NCBI GenBank assembly: GCA_026398515.1
Contig: JAPLSS010000758.1
Location: 1-32,897 of the forward strand
Length of the DNA stretch: 32,897 nucleotides
Reading direction: 5' to 3'
DNA from: Candidatus Sumerlaeota bacterium
GTDB lineage: Bacteria; Sumerlaeota; Sumerlaeia; JAPLSS01
In this document: positions 1 to 8,754 of the stretch, piece by piece
How positions within the stretch are numbered: position 1 is the first letter of the stretch
How the letters are laid out: the number at the start of each line of letters is the position of its first letter
The notes under the pieces: generated by a model
The model's database searches: none
What the model saw: the letters and a program-made list of their open reading frames with translations, nothing else
What the model was told of the DNA's origin: nothing
Made by a program: the position numbers and the translations under genes

Positions 1-2306
1 ATGGCCGACGGGGGAATGCCGGCCAGTTGCGCCGCGTAGATGCCGTAGGAGCGGTCGGTCGGTCCCGGCACGATCTTATAGAGGAAGACCACGCGGTCCG
101 CTTCCTCCAGCACGGCGACGTTGTAGTTGCGCACGCGCTCCAGCAGGTTCTCCAAGTCGGTCAACTCGTGATAGTGCGTGGCGAAAAGCGTCTTCGGCCG
201 GCAGTTCTTGCGATTGTGCAGATACTCGATGACCGCCCACGCGATGGACAAGCCGTCGTAGGTCGAGGTCCCGCGTCCGATCTCGTCGAGGATCACCAGG
301 CTGTCGCTCGTCGCGTTGTTCAGGATGTTGGCGGTCTCGCTCATCTCGACGAGGAACGTCGATTGCCCCTTGGCCAGCCGGTCCATCGCCCCGACGCGGG
401 TGAAGATACGGTCGACCAGGGCGATCCGCGCCGACTTGGCCGGCACGAACGAGCCGATGTGCGCCATCAGCGTGATCAGCGCCACCTGCCGGATGTACGT
501 CGACTTGCCCGCCATGTTCGGCCCGGTGATCAGCAGGATCTGATTGGCGCCGCCGTCGAGCAGCGCGTCGTTGGGCACGAACGGCTCGCCTAGGCGCAAC
601 GTCTCCAGCACCGGGTGGCGGCCCTCGTGGATTTCGATCGCGCCATCGTCGGCGATTTGCGGCCGCGCGTAGCCGCCCGCCACCGCCGCCTCGGCCAGCG
701 CCGCGAGGCAATCCAACTGCGCCAGCGCCTCGCCCAGGCGCTGGAGAGAGGCGATTTGCCGCTCGACCTCGGGCGGCGCGAGATGGCGGTAGGAGTTGGT
801 GACCTCAATATAATAGCCAAAAACCTTGTTGTATCCGATCTTGAGGTTCGGGATGCCCGTGCGTTCGATCTCGCGCTGGCGCATGCGCTGAATCCAGCCC
901 TTGCTGTCGCGCGTGATCGAACGCAGTTCGTCGAGCTCGGGGTTGAACCCGTCGCGAATCAACCCGCCCTCGCGCACCAGGATCGGCGGCTCGTCGACCA
1001 GCGCGGTTTGCAGCGTCTGGCGCAACGCCTCGGCGGCGCTTGCGCCGCCTGTCGCCTCGGCGGCGCTTGCGCCGCCCGTCGTTTCGTGCGGGTCCATCTC
1101 CCGGGCCACCCGCGCCAGGAGAGCCGAGCGCGCCCCGGCGAGCGCCGCGGCGATCTCCGGCGCGCGCTCCAGCGTCAAGCGCAGGCAGACCAGATCGCGG
1201 GCGTTGGCCGAACGGCAGGAGACGCGCCCGAGAATGCGCTCCAGGTCGTAGATCCGCCCGAGGGCCTCGTTCAACCGCCCGCGCAACCCGACCTCGTTGT
1301 AGATTTCTTCCACTGCGTCGAGCCGCTCTTCGATCGCGCGCCTGTCCTTGAGCGGCTGGAGAATCCATTGGCGCAGGAGGCGCCCGCCCATCGCGCTGGC
1401 GGCGCGGTCGAGCACGCCGAGGAGCGTCCCCTGCTTCCCGCCTCCGTGCAGCGCTTCGACGAGCTCCAAACTGCGCTGCGTCGTATAGTCGAGGATCATG
1501 TAATCGGCGGCTTCATAGACGCGCAGCCGATTGATGTGCGCCAGGGCCTGCATCTGCGTTTCGCGCAGGTAACGCACAATCGCGCCCGCCGCCGAGACCC
1601 CGCACTTCCGGCCCTCGGCGCCGAAGCCCGCGAGGTCGTGCACCCCGAGCTGCTCTTCAACCAATTTGCGCGCCCGCTCGGGCTGGAAATACTCCTTGTC
1701 CAGCGGCGCCAGCGTCGCCCCCAGCTCGGGGTCGACCAACGCGCGCGCCTCGGCTTCCAGGTCCGCGGGCACGAGCAGTTCGGCCGGCCGCAGGCGGCAG
1801 ATCTCCGTGCGCAACGCCGCCGCCGCGCGCTCGCCGGCGAACTCGGTCAGGCCGAAGACGCCGGTTGAGAGGTCGCACAGCGCCACGCCCCACTGTTGTC
1901 CCATGCGGCAGACCGCCGCCAGGTAGTTGTTCGCCTTCTCGTCGAGGAGCGAGGCTTCGATGATCGTGCCCGGGGTGACCACGCGCACCACCTCACGGCG
2001 CACCACGCCCTTGGCCAGCTTCGGGTCCTCGACCTGCTCGGCGATGGCGACCTTGACCCCGGCCTGCACCAGTTTGGCCAGGTAGCCGTCGAGCGCGTGC
2101 CAGGGGATGCCGGCCAGCGGCATCGGCTCGCCGTTCTTCTGCCCGCGTTTGGTGAGCGCGATGTCGAGGAGTTGCGCCGCGCGCTTGGCGTCGTCGTTGA
2201 ACGTCTCGTAGAAATCCCCCATGCGATACAGGAGCAGGTGGTCGGGATACCGCGCCTTGATAAGGTTGTACTGGCGCACCATGGGGGTCAGTTGGTCTTT
2301 GCCCAT
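1..2306 (-). CDS. mutS: DNA mismatch repair ATPase MutS (3' end outside window)
   Basis: MutS recognises base mismatches and small loops in DNA and recruits MutL. The frame is open from an ATG at 2306 to the window edge, giving 768 codons; roughly the last 100 residues of a typical MutS are missing. Visible are the mismatch-binding GDFYETF (Phe32-Tyr33-Glu34), the connector and core domains, and the C-terminal ATPase with Walker [10 protein letters not shown] near residue 593, [12 protein letters not shown] (Walker B and signature) and [10 protein letters not shown]. The start at 2306 gives the standard MutS beginning, with LTPMVRQYN at residues 6-14. An 18-residue Gly/Ala/Ser-rich in-frame insert lies near residues 410-427 (separate entry). 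The gene is divergent from the squalene synthase gene. Identification is secure. Confidence 0.97.
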   Translation of the reverse strand, partial: MGKDQLTPMVRQYNLIKARYPDHLLLYRMGDFYETFNDDAKRAAQLLDIALTKRGQKNGEPMPLAGIPWHALDGYLAKLVQAGVKVAIAEQVEDPKLAKGVVRREVVRVVTPGTIIEASLLDEKANNYLAAVCRMGQQWGVALCDLSTGVFGLTEFAGERAAAALRTEICRLRPAELLVPADLEAEARALVDPELGATLAPLDKEYFQPERARKLVEEQLGVHDLAGFGAEGRKCGVSAAGAIVRYLRETQMQALAHINRLRVYEAADYMILDYTTQRSLELVEALHGGGKQGTLLGVLDRAASAMGGRLLRQWILQPLKDRRAIEERLDAVEEIYNEVGLRGRLNEALGRIYDLERILGRVSCRSANARDLVCLRLTLERAPEIAAALAGARSALLARVAREMDPHETTGGASAAEATGGASAAEALRQTLQTALVDEPPILVREGGLIRDGFNPELDELRSITRDSKGWIQRMRQREIERTGIPNLKIGYNKVFGYYIEVTNSYRHLAPPEVERQIASLQRLGEALAQLDCLAALAEAAVAGGYARPQIADDGAIEIHEGRHPVLETLRLGEPFVPNDALLDGGANQILLITGPNMAGKSTYIRQVALITLMAHIGSFVPAKSARIALVDRIFTRVGAMDRLAKGQSTFLVEMSETANILNNATSDSLVILDEIGRGTSTYDGLSIAWAVIEYLHNRKNCRPKTLFATHYHELTDLENLLERVRNYNVAVLEEADRVVFLYKIVPGPTDRSYGIYAAQLAGIPPSA
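1026..1079 (-). repeat. 27-bp palindromic tandem repeat inside mutS
   Basis: Two adjacent 27-bp copies (1026-1052 and 1053-1079) differ at one base. Each contains the hairpin GGCGGCGC-TT-GCGCCGCC. In the mutS frame they encode TGGASAAEA twice, so length and frame are preserved. The insert lies in the linker before the clamp domain, where MutS proteins usually have only a short acidic loop. Confidence 0.8.
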
Positions 2307-2360
2307 CGTCGCGAAACACCGGGTCGATTTGGAAACGGTCCACTCTCGTCGAAGGAGCCG

Positions 2361-2500
2361 CGGCTGTCCAGCCGTATGTAGCGCCGGCTGTACGTGGCGC
2401 AGGCTTCCCAGCCTGCGTTCTTGGGCATAACGCGGCGGTTCGAACATGCGCAGCCTGGAAAGCCTGCGCCACTCACAGGCCGAAAAGCCTGCGCCACACT
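2361..2500. repeat. Cluster of AGGCT-type hairpin repeats between mutS and squalene synthase
   Basis: At least four short hairpins lie side by side: CGGCT-GTCC-AGCCG (2361-2374), CGCAGGCT-TCCC-AGCCTGCG (2398-2417, perfect 8-bp stem), a degenerate copy with one stem mismatch at 2450-2466, and CAGGC-CGAAAA-GCCTG (2476-2491). Two end in the same tail, GCGCCAC. A related copy with the loop GGAA lies at 23596-23620. The cluster fills the divergent intergenic space and stops at the putative -35 box of the downstream gene. Confidence 0.8.
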
Positions 2501-2528
2501 TGACACCGTCCGCCGGCCCGCCAACAAT
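2500..2528 (+). promoter_or_regulatory. Putative sigma70-type promoter for squalene synthase
   Basis: A perfect -35 box TTGACA (2500-2505) is followed after 17 bases by AACAAT (2523-2528), which matches the -10 consensus at four of six positions. It lies 32 bases before the start codon and directly after the tail of a hairpin repeat. Inferred from sequence only. Confidence 0.45.
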
Positions 2529-2560
2529 CGCCACATCCCTGGGATGGACCGGATGACGCG

Positions 2561-3529
2561 ATGAACCCCGCCGAACGGGCCCGCATTTCCCGCCTGCTGC
2601 TGGACGCGGTGTCGCGCAGCTTCGCGCTGGCCATTCCGTTGCTCGACGGCGCCAAACTGGCCGAAGTGGAGAACCAGTATCTCCTCGACCGGCTGTTGGA
2701 CACGGTCGAAGACTCGGATCACTCGCTCGAGGACAAGCGCCGGCTAATGGGCGGGTTCGTCCAGGCGTTGCGCGACGAATCGTCCTCGGGCCTGGCCGCC
2801 TTGCTGGCCGCGCTGCGCGAGCGGACGATCAACGAGCACGACAAGACGCTCATCGATCAATTCGACGCGGTCTTCGAAACGTTCCTTTCCTTCCCCGAAG
2901 CGGTCCGCGCCATCGCTGTCGAGCAGCTCGTCGAAATGGGCGAGGGAATGCTGGAGTTTCGCGAACGGCCGGTTCTTACGTTCGACGATCTCGATGAGTA
3001 TTGTTACTATGTCGCCGGCACGGTGGGCGTGTATCTTACCCGACTTGTAGAGATCAAAGACAACGTGGCGCTCCGCCGCGACCACGCCGTGCAATTCGGA
3101 AGATACCTTCAGAAAGTGAATATCATAAAGGACTTCTATAAAGACTATCTTGAAGGAAGGCTCTTTTGGCCGTGTGAGTTGTTCGATCATGCATCGCCGG
3201 AAGATATAATCAACCACAAATCGGATCGCGGGGAGAGAATGCGCATTCTTGACGCGATGACCGCTTCGGCGAAGCAGGAAGAGTCGGCCACCTTCGAATA
3301 CATCAAGGCCATCCCCGCGCATCTCAGGAATTACCGCAGTTTCTGCTTGATTCCGGCGCTCATGGCCCGCGAGACCCTGAAGCGCATGGAGGGGAATGAC
3401 GGCGTATTCTTCCGCGAAGAGGGGGTTAAGATCCCGCGCGCGCTCGTCATGGCCATCGTCGCCAAGGATCAAACCGGATATTACACAAACGCTCAGATAG
3501 ATAAGTATCTGGATACCAGTTTGGAGTGA
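2561..3529 (+). CDS. Squalene synthase, eukaryotic-like (squalene/phytoene synthase family)
   Basis: Predicted to condense two farnesyl diphosphates to squalene through presqualene diphosphate, using Mg2+ and NADPH. The 322-residue protein has [11 protein letters not shown] (18-28), the first aspartate motif DTVED (47-51), [17 protein letters not shown] (146-162) and the second motif with Asp191 and Asp195 in [14 protein letters not shown], followed by FWP. The YVAG and LQK-NII-D-LEGR-FWP pattern is that of eukaryotic squalene synthase. Bacterial routes usually use the split HpnC/HpnD/HpnE system. The C-terminal membrane anchor of eukaryotic enzymes is absent. The stretch 3040-3260 is visibly less GC-rich than the rest of the gene. 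No hopanoid or sterol gene is adjacent. Family assignment is secure; the exact product is inferred. Confidence 0.88.
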   Translation: MNPAERARISRLLLDAVSRSFALAIPLLDGAKLAEVENQYLLDRLLDTVEDSDHSLEDKRRLMGGFVQALRDESSSGLAALLAALRERTINEHDKTLIDQFDAVFETFLSFPEAVRAIAVEQLVEMGEGMLEFRERPVLTFDDLDEYCYYVAGTVGVYLTRLVEIKDNVALRRDHAVQFGRYLQKVNIIKDFYKDYLEGRLFWPCELFDHASPEDIINHKSDRGERMRILDAMTASAKQEESATFEYIKAIPAHLRNYRSFCLIPALMARETLKRMEGNDGVFFREEGVKIPRALVMAIVAKDQTGYYTNAQIDKYLDTSLE

Positions 3530-3577
3530 CGGCTTAAGCCGTTGCAATGAATACCGCCTAAAGGCGTCACTACGAAC
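3529..3577 (+). repeat. Two hairpin repeats, the second with the CACTACGAAC tail
   Basis: The first hairpin is the perfect 14-bp palindrome ACGGCTTAAGCCGT (3529-3542), which shares its first base with the stop codon of the squalene synthase gene. The second, CGCCT-AA-AGGCG (3555-3566), is followed by TCACTACGAAC (3567-3577). The tail ends 14 bases before the ATG at 3592, so the ribosome-binding site (AGGGAG) starts right after the repeat. Confidence 0.85.
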
Positions 3578-3591
3578 AAGGGAGCGATTGC

Positions 3592-6231
3592 ATGCGAACG
3601 ATGAACCTACTTGCTCTTGCGTCAATGTCATGTGTTGCATCGGTGTCCGCGGAAGAGGTTGCCCCACGAGCGTTCGCGCCGGCGAAGGTGGGGCAAGTCG
3701 CGGAATTCGCCCTCCCCGCGCCGACGAACGCTGACAATCCCTACGATCCCGCCGTCGCCGCGCTGGACGCGGAGTTCCTCGCGCCCTCCGGCAAGCGCAT
3801 CGTCACATCAGGCTTTTTCATGATCCCACAGAAACCCGTGACCGAACCACCCAAGGCGCCGATCGTCGCGCGTCTGCGAATCTACTTCAGCGCGCAGGAA
3901 CTGCCCGCCGGCGGACCGGTCGAACTCCTGTTCGACGACGTGCGGCTCGTCGACTCCGGGAAACGGGAGAGCGTCCTCGTCGACGATTGCGAGTCGGATC
4001 CGTCATGGAAGAGCCAGGGCGCGGAGATCGCCGCCGAGACCGGCCAGGCGCATTCCGGTCGGCAATCCTTGCGTGTTGCCGTGCAGAAGTCGGAAGGCAA
4101 GTCCTGGCCGGGCTTCGACCGAACCATTGCAAACGAGGATTGGTCGCGATTCGACGAACTGCGCTTCTGGCTGTATCCGGCGACGGCGTTGCGCCCGAAC
4201 ACGCTCGGCGTCGAGTGTTACACCATCGACGGGCAGAAGATCCAGAAGTCGGTCGACCTGGGCCTCTTCCGAACGGGGGAGTGGAAGGAAGTCGTCTGGC
4301 GCCTCCCCATTCCCCAGGAAACGCAGCGATTCGAGCCGGCGGGCGCCCCGCAATGGCGCGCGCGGCTCATGCCCCAGGAAGCCGGCGCGTGGAAGGCGCG
4401 TTTCACGTACCGCGACAATACTGGCGAGAAAGCATGGGACCTGCCGTTCAATGTCGCCGAGGGCCAGACCGACGGCTTCGTCCGCGTCAGCCCGCGCGAT
4501 AAACGCTACCTGGAGTTCGATTCCGGCAAACCGTTCTTCCCGGTCGGCATGAATCTCCTCGGGAAGGACTTGGTCCTCTATCGGCGCTACGTGGAGCCGC
4601 TCGCGCGGAATGGCGGCAATTACGTCCGCATTTGGTTGTCCATGAACAATCTCGGCTTCGAACTGGAGCCGAGTCGATACGCGCAGGACCGCGCGGCGCA
4701 GTTGGACGCGCTGTTCGATTACTTCCGCGAGCGCGGCGTCTACACGATGGTTTGCCTGAACGATTTCCGCGAAGTGGGCACGTTCGGCCAAGGCTCCTAC
4801 TGGGACAAGTCGGTGTTCAACGCCGCCGTCGGCGGCCCTTGCGCGCGGCCCGAAGACGTCTTTACCAATCCGGCGGCGATCCAACTATACGAACGCAAGC
4901 TGCGCTACGCCGTGGCGCGCTGGGGCGCATCGCCCGCGGTGATGGCCTGGGAGTTTTTCAACGAGTTCAACTACACCGAAGCGTGGAAGGCGAACCCGCA
5001 AGCCGCGCGCGACTGGCACGCAAAGATGGGCGCGTGCCTGCGATCCATCGATCCGTACGGACACCTCATCACCAGCAGTTTCAGCGGCCTGGAGGATGAT
5101 GCTTTGTGGACGCTGCCGGTCATGGACATCGTTCAGCGCCATTTCTACCTCCAGGCGGGCCGGTCGTTCACGGATTACGCGACCGCGGCGATTGCGTTCC
5201 TGGCGCCGCACGGGAAGCCGGCGCTCATCGGCGAGTTCGGCCGGAAGAAGAACGAACACGCCGACGCCGACGCGACGGGCGTCAGTCTGCACGACGGCCT
5301 GTGGGCGTCGGCGTTGTCCGGCGGCTGCGGCGCGGCGGCGACGTGGTGGTGGCAATGGCTGGAGCAATACAACCTGTGGAGTCAGTTTGCGCGCCTCCAG
5401 GAATTCCTCCAGGGCGTCGACTGGCCCGCCGAGCAGTTCGCCGCGCTGGAGGCCGATCTCGCCGCCCAGCCCGATCCGAAGAACGGCTTCGGCCCGCTGC
5501 GGATCGCGCCCGTCAAAGGCTCGTTCAAGCCCGCGCCGTTCAACCAGCCGGTGGAGGTCGCGCTGGGGTCGGACGGCAAGCCCGACCATCCGGAGTTGCT
5601 CGCCGCCCATTTGCACGGGCTGCGCAACCACAAGGAGTATCACAACCCGGTCACGTTCCACGCCGACTACGAGCGCGCGGGCGAATTCGCCGTCTTTGTC
5701 ACGCAGGTCTCGCAGTCCGGCGGCGCGGGGCTGACGATCTCGATCGACGGCGAACCGCGCCTGCAAAAGGATTTCCCGCTCGACCCGAAAGACCCCGCGG
5801 CGGCCGTCAAGACAACCGCGGAGTATGCGGGGCGCTATGCCGTGCCCGTGGCGCCGGGCCGGCACGCCATTCGCGTGGAGAACACGGGGAAAGACTGGCT
5901 GGTCGTCGGCCACTACGAGCTGGAGGGCGTGCGCGCGAGGCCGCCGCTGCGCCTGGTGGGGCTGCGCGGGCGGACGACGGCGCTCGTCTGGCTGCGCAAC
6001 ACGGCCAACCCGTGGGACAAGGCGATTCTCTCGCAGCCGGACGTGACGCTGCGCAACGTGTCGGCCACGTTGCGCGGCTTGCCGGCGGGGCGCTGGCGCA
6101 TCCGCCCGTTCGATCCATGGACGGGCCAGTGGGGGGCGGCCTCCGAAGCCGCCGTCGCCGCGGATGGTCGGTTGGCATTGTCGGCGGGCGAGTTGGCCAC
6201 GGATGCCGCTTGGCGGCTGGAGAGGAAATAG
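3592..6231 (+). CDS. Secreted glycoside hydrolase, DUF5060 + GH5-like barrel
   Basis: Probable exported endo-acting polysaccharide hydrolase of clan GH-A. The 879-residue protein starts with a signal peptide (about 1-20, ending SVSA). A DUF5060-like domain follows, split by what looks like an inserted carbohydrate-binding/CIA30-like beta-sandwich (about 105-250, with VDDCESD and FDELRFWLYP). The TIM barrel begins near KPFFPVGMN. The acid/base is Glu458 (WEFFNEFNY) and the nucleophile Glu548 (LIGEFGRK), about 90 residues apart as expected for strands 4 and 7. The C-terminal 300 residues look like beta-sandwich modules. The substrate cannot be fixed; beta-mannan or beta-glucan is plausible from the fold. 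AGGGAG lies upstream of the ATG. It opens a block of four secreted sugar-active genes. Confidence 0.85.
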   Translation: MRTMNLLALASMSCVASVSAEEVAPRAFAPAKVGQVAEFALPAPTNADNPYDPAVAALDAEFLAPSGKRIVTSGFFMIPQKPVTEPPKAPIVARLRIYFSAQELPAGGPVELLFDDVRLVDSGKRESVLVDDCESDPSWKSQGAEIAAETGQAHSGRQSLRVAVQKSEGKSWPGFDRTIANEDWSRFDELRFWLYPATALRPNTLGVECYTIDGQKIQKSVDLGLFRTGEWKEVVWRLPIPQETQRFEPAGAPQWRARLMPQEAGAWKARFTYRDNTGEKAWDLPFNVAEGQTDGFVRVSPRDKRYLEFDSGKPFFPVGMNLLGKDLVLYRRYVEPLARNGGNYVRIWLSMNNLGFELEPSRYAQDRAAQLDALFDYFRERGVYTMVCLNDFREVGTFGQGSYWDKSVFNAAVGGPCARPEDVFTNPAAIQLYERKLRYAVARWGASPAVMAWEFFNEFNYTEAWKANPQAARDWHAKMGACLRSIDPYGHLITSSFSGLEDDALWTLPVMDIVQRHFYLQAGRSFTDYATAAIAFLAPHGKPALIGEFGRKKNEHADADATGVSLHDGLWASALSGGCGAAATWWWQWLEQYNLWSQFARLQEFLQGVDWPAEQFAALEADLAAQPDPKNGFGPLRIAPVKGSFKPAPFNQPVEVALGSDGKPDHPELLAAHLHGLRNHKEYHNPVTFHADYERAGEFAVFVTQVSQSGGAGLTISIDGEPRLQKDFPLDPKDPAAAVKTTAEYAGRYAVPVAPGRHAIRVENTGKDWLVVGHYELEGVRARPPLRLVGLRGRTTALVWLRNTANPWDKAILSQPDVTLRNVSATLRGLPAGRWRIRPFDPWTGQWGAASEAAVAADGRLALSAGELATDAAWRLERK

Positions 6232-6469
6232 GGAGTGGCACAGGCAGTCGTGTCCGCGCGCTTCTGCGTCCAGAAGGGAATGAGAGGCTTCCGCGGAACA
6301 TGTGTCGCAGAGGAAGACGCGTGGATGACCTCCATCGGCCCCATGCTGGAGAAATACCAGCACATCTGCGCGAATCCCAAGGGCCAGGAGCGCGAGTCAG
6401 TCGACGCCTTGCACAAGTGGATTCAGCCGTTGCGGTGGAGCGACTGAAAGGCAAACAGCTGAGGGTTGA
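6232..6469. other. Intergenic stretch with a doubtful 70-codon frame
   Basis: Between two convergent hydrolase genes a GTG-started frame runs from 6235 to 6447 (70 codons). It has a GGAGAGG within the preceding gene as a possible ribosome-binding site. Its product matches nothing I recognise, has no signal peptide or repeat, and could be chance in GC-rich DNA or a gene remnant. Confidence 0.3.
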
Positions 6470-6493
6470 ACGGCTGAAGCCGTCGCTACGAAC
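6470..6493 (+). repeat. Hairpin repeat with CGCTACGAAC tail abutting a stop codon
   Basis: Perfect hairpin ACGGCT-GA-AGCCGT (6470-6483) followed by CGCTACGAAC (6484-6493). The next three bases (6494-6496) are the complement of the TGA stop of the minus-strand hydrolase, so on that strand the repeat begins at the first base after the stop codon. Member of the fixed-tail family seen at 3555, 21296, 25814 and 31282. Confidence 0.85.
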
Positions 6494-7618
6494 TCAATTC
6501 TGGTTTTTATCCCCACTGGCGTACAGCGCGGCATAATCCGCCAGAACTTGCTGAACCGCGGCGTCGGAACTGAGCACGTCCTCCTCATAGATCTCATACC
6601 ACGCCGGGCGGTCATTCCAGGCCTTGTCCAGCGCGTCGCGCAGGTTCGTGGCGGGATCGCTCTGGCCCATGCGCTTGTTCGGATCGTTCACCGCGGACCA
6701 GCCCATCTGATAGGCGATGTCGCATCCCGTCGTTCGTTTCAGGTTGGCCAGCAGGGCGCTGAAGTCCTGCCATTTCCGTTCGCTCGCTTTGGCCCGCGCC
6801 TCGCCGTAGCGCGACCACTTGGCTCCGCCAACCAACCCGTTGTTCTGGGCGATGAACCGCTCCGGCCCCACCTGCTGGCAGGTCGACTCCAGCAGGATCT
6901 CGCGCAGGGGGCGGTCGGTCTTGTCGTCAAACGGGAGGAACGCGTTCTGCCCCATCATCAGCGCGAGCCGCTTGGACGGGAACGACTCCAGGAACGCGTC
7001 GACGATCTTCTTGTGCGCTTCCTGGAGCGACGAGCGGTCGCACCCCAGCGAGACGAGCAGGTCGCGCCCTTCCTCGGCGTTGCCCCCCATATCCAGCCGC
7101 CCATATTCCCCCGTCGAGGCGTTCATCCCGGTGATTTTGACGGCGCTGAGGAGCGGCTCCTTGGCCACATGCTCTCCGGCGGCGCGAATCATCCCCAGCC
7201 AAGCCTCCAGGTAGATGGGATCGGTGGGAACGGGGGCCTTGCTCTTGGTCTCGCCCCCGCGCGCGTCGACGGGATAACTGCGAGCGCCCTTGGCATAGAC
7301 CCACTCCGGCGCGCTGATCCCGGGGTTGATATGAATGGAAAGGGCCTTGCCCGTCTTGCGGACGAGGGCCAGCGCCTTGTCCAGCGCGGTCCAGTCGTAT
7401 TGCCCCTCGGACGGCTCCAGCGTCTTCCAGTGGATCCTTGAGGCGAACCCGACGATGGAAGGATTCGCCACCGCCTTCTCATCCGTGTCGGTCCGGAAGT
7501 TGCCCAGCACGTACAACCCGCGCCGGAGCGATTCGTCCTGGCCCCCCTGCGCGCGATTCGCCGCCACGAGAAGAGCCAGTGCGGCAGCCCCGGCGACAAC
7601 CAGTGAGTTGGATCTCAT
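6494..7618 (-). CDS. Secreted TIM-barrel glycosidase-like protein
   Basis: A 374-residue exported protein, probably a glycoside hydrolase of clan GH-A. After a signal peptide (about 1-25) it has the first-strand pattern GFASRIHWKTLEPSEGQYDW, typical of GH42, GH5 and GH39 barrels, then SIHINPGISAPEWVY and further barrel strands. I could not assign the catalytic glutamates: no clear NE motif is present, and the Glu in ASTGEYGR is only one candidate. The start at 7618 has an excellent ribosome-binding site (AGGAGAG) and gives the signal peptide; in-frame codons further upstream do not. It converges on the GH5-like gene and diverges from the esterase. Family assignment is moderate, substrate unknown. 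Confidence 0.7.
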   Translation of the reverse strand: MRSNSLVVAGAAALALLVAANRAQGGQDESLRRGLYVLGNFRTDTDEKAVANPSIVGFASRIHWKTLEPSEGQYDWTALDKALALVRKTGKALSIHINPGISAPEWVYAKGARSYPVDARGGETKSKAPVPTDPIYLEAWLGMIRAAGEHVAKEPLLSAVKITGMNASTGEYGRLDMGGNAEEGRDLLVSLGCDRSSLQEAHKKIVDAFLESFPSKRLALMMGQNAFLPFDDKTDRPLREILLESTCQQVGPERFIAQNNGLVGGAKWSRYGEARAKASERKWQDFSALLANLKRTTGCDIAYQMGWSAVNDPNKRMGQSDPATNLRDALDKAWNDRPAWYEIYEEDVLSSDAAVQQVLADYAALYASGDKNQN

Positions 7619-7808
7619 GAAAGCGTCTCTCCTGTCCGCGATCCATCGTCGACGATTGCGCATCCTATTGCGCGATTGTCGGGCCGGCGCCAGACCTTTT
7701 CCGCGCGGCGCCGGCGCATCCCGCCGCCGCGGCCCTTGACAACGCGGGAGGCGGACAGGTTGACTTGCATGGGGAAATCCCAAGGCGAAAACCCCGAGAA
7801 GGAGGACA

Positions 7809-8696
7809 ATGGCTATGAATGAGATGTTTTGCACGGTCAGGCGATGGGCGATCGGCCCGTTTACGTTGATGGCGATTCTGCTTCCGTTCCACAGCGAAGC
7901 CGCCGCGGCGCAGGCGCAGGCCAAGGCGGCGTCGCAGCCGGCCTCGAAGGGAGCCGCGCGGGCGAAATCGAAAGCCGGGCCGCGGGCCGCGGCGACCACT
8001 AACAATCCGAATTTCCAGAAGCGCTCGTTCACGGGGAAGGATGGCGAGACGCTGGAGTACTGGCTGATGACGCCCAAGGACTACGATCCGAAGGAGAAGT
8101 ATCCGCTTCTGTTGGCGCTTCACGGCTCCGGCGGCACGACCCAAGCGCCGAGCGCGCTGGGGACCGACGAGATGCGCGAGAAACACCGCTGGTTCGTCAT
8201 GGCGCCCAAAGCCCCGGAGGGCTGGTCGTGGGCAAGTGCGCGCCTGTTCAGCGAACGCATCAGGGAGCTTAAGCCGCGCTTGCCGCTGGTGTTCGAGGCC
8301 ATGGACGCGTTGGAGAAAGAATTCTCGATCGACCCCCGGCGCCTGTACGTGACCGGCCAGTCGATGGGGGGCGTGGGAACCTATGGCGCGCTCGCGGCGC
8401 ATCCCGACTGGTTCGCCGCCGCGGCGCCGGTCTGCGGCGCGTGGGACGTGGAGGACGCGCCGAAATTCGCCGGCGCGCCGATCTGGATCTTCCATGGCGG
8501 CGCCGATCCCACCGTGCCGGTCGACTTCTCGCGCAACATGGTCGAGGCGCTGAAGAAGGCCGGCGCCTCGCCTCGCTACACCGAGTTCCCCGGCGTCGGA
8601 CACAACAGCTGGCTCAACGCCTATGCCATGCCGGAGTTATGGGACTGGATGGAGGCCCAGCGCCTGGCGGCCCCGGCCGGCGCGCCGGCGAAATAG
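7809..8696 (+). CDS. Secreted alpha/beta-hydrolase esterase (PHB-depolymerase/feruloyl-esterase-like)
   Basis: Probable exported serine esterase that removes acyl or feruloyl groups from polysaccharide or acts on similar esters. The 295-residue protein has a signal/anchor segment (about 12-34), a low-complexity Ala/Lys/Gln linker (about 34-65), then an alpha/beta-hydrolase core with oxyanion region LLALHGSGG, nucleophile Ser185 in GQSMGG, Asp233 in FHGGADPTVP and His265 in GVGHNSW. All three catalytic residues are present. AAGGAGG at 7799-7805 is only 3 bases from the ATG at 7809 but 9 bases from the ATG at 7815, so translation may start at 7815. Its position among glycosidases supports an accessory role in glycan breakdown. 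Confidence 0.82.
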   Translation: MAMNEMFCTVRRWAIGPFTLMAILLPFHSEAAAAQAQAKAASQPASKGAARAKSKAGPRAAATTNNPNFQKRSFTGKDGETLEYWLMTPKDYDPKEKYPLLLALHGSGGTTQAPSALGTDEMREKHRWFVMAPKAPEGWSWASARLFSERIRELKPRLPLVFEAMDALEKEFSIDPRRLYVTGQSMGGVGTYGALAAHPDWFAAAAPVCGAWDVEDAPKFAGAPIWIFHGGADPTVPVDFSRNMVEALKKAGASPRYTEFPGVGHNSWLNAYAMPELWDWMEAQRLAAPAGAPAK

Positions 8697-8754
8697 GCGA
8701 AGGCCCCGGCGCCGCGGTCCTTGCTTTTCCGCCGCGTCGGCTGTCGCCGTTCGC

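Noticed and set aside
2361-2500. CRISPR array (clustered short repeats)
   Set aside because: Units differ in sequence, spacing is irregular, there are no uniform spacers and no cas gene.
6235-6447. Real 70-residue gene
   Set aside because: No recognisable domain, GTG start, and in a repeat-bearing convergent gap; kept only as a doubtful frame.
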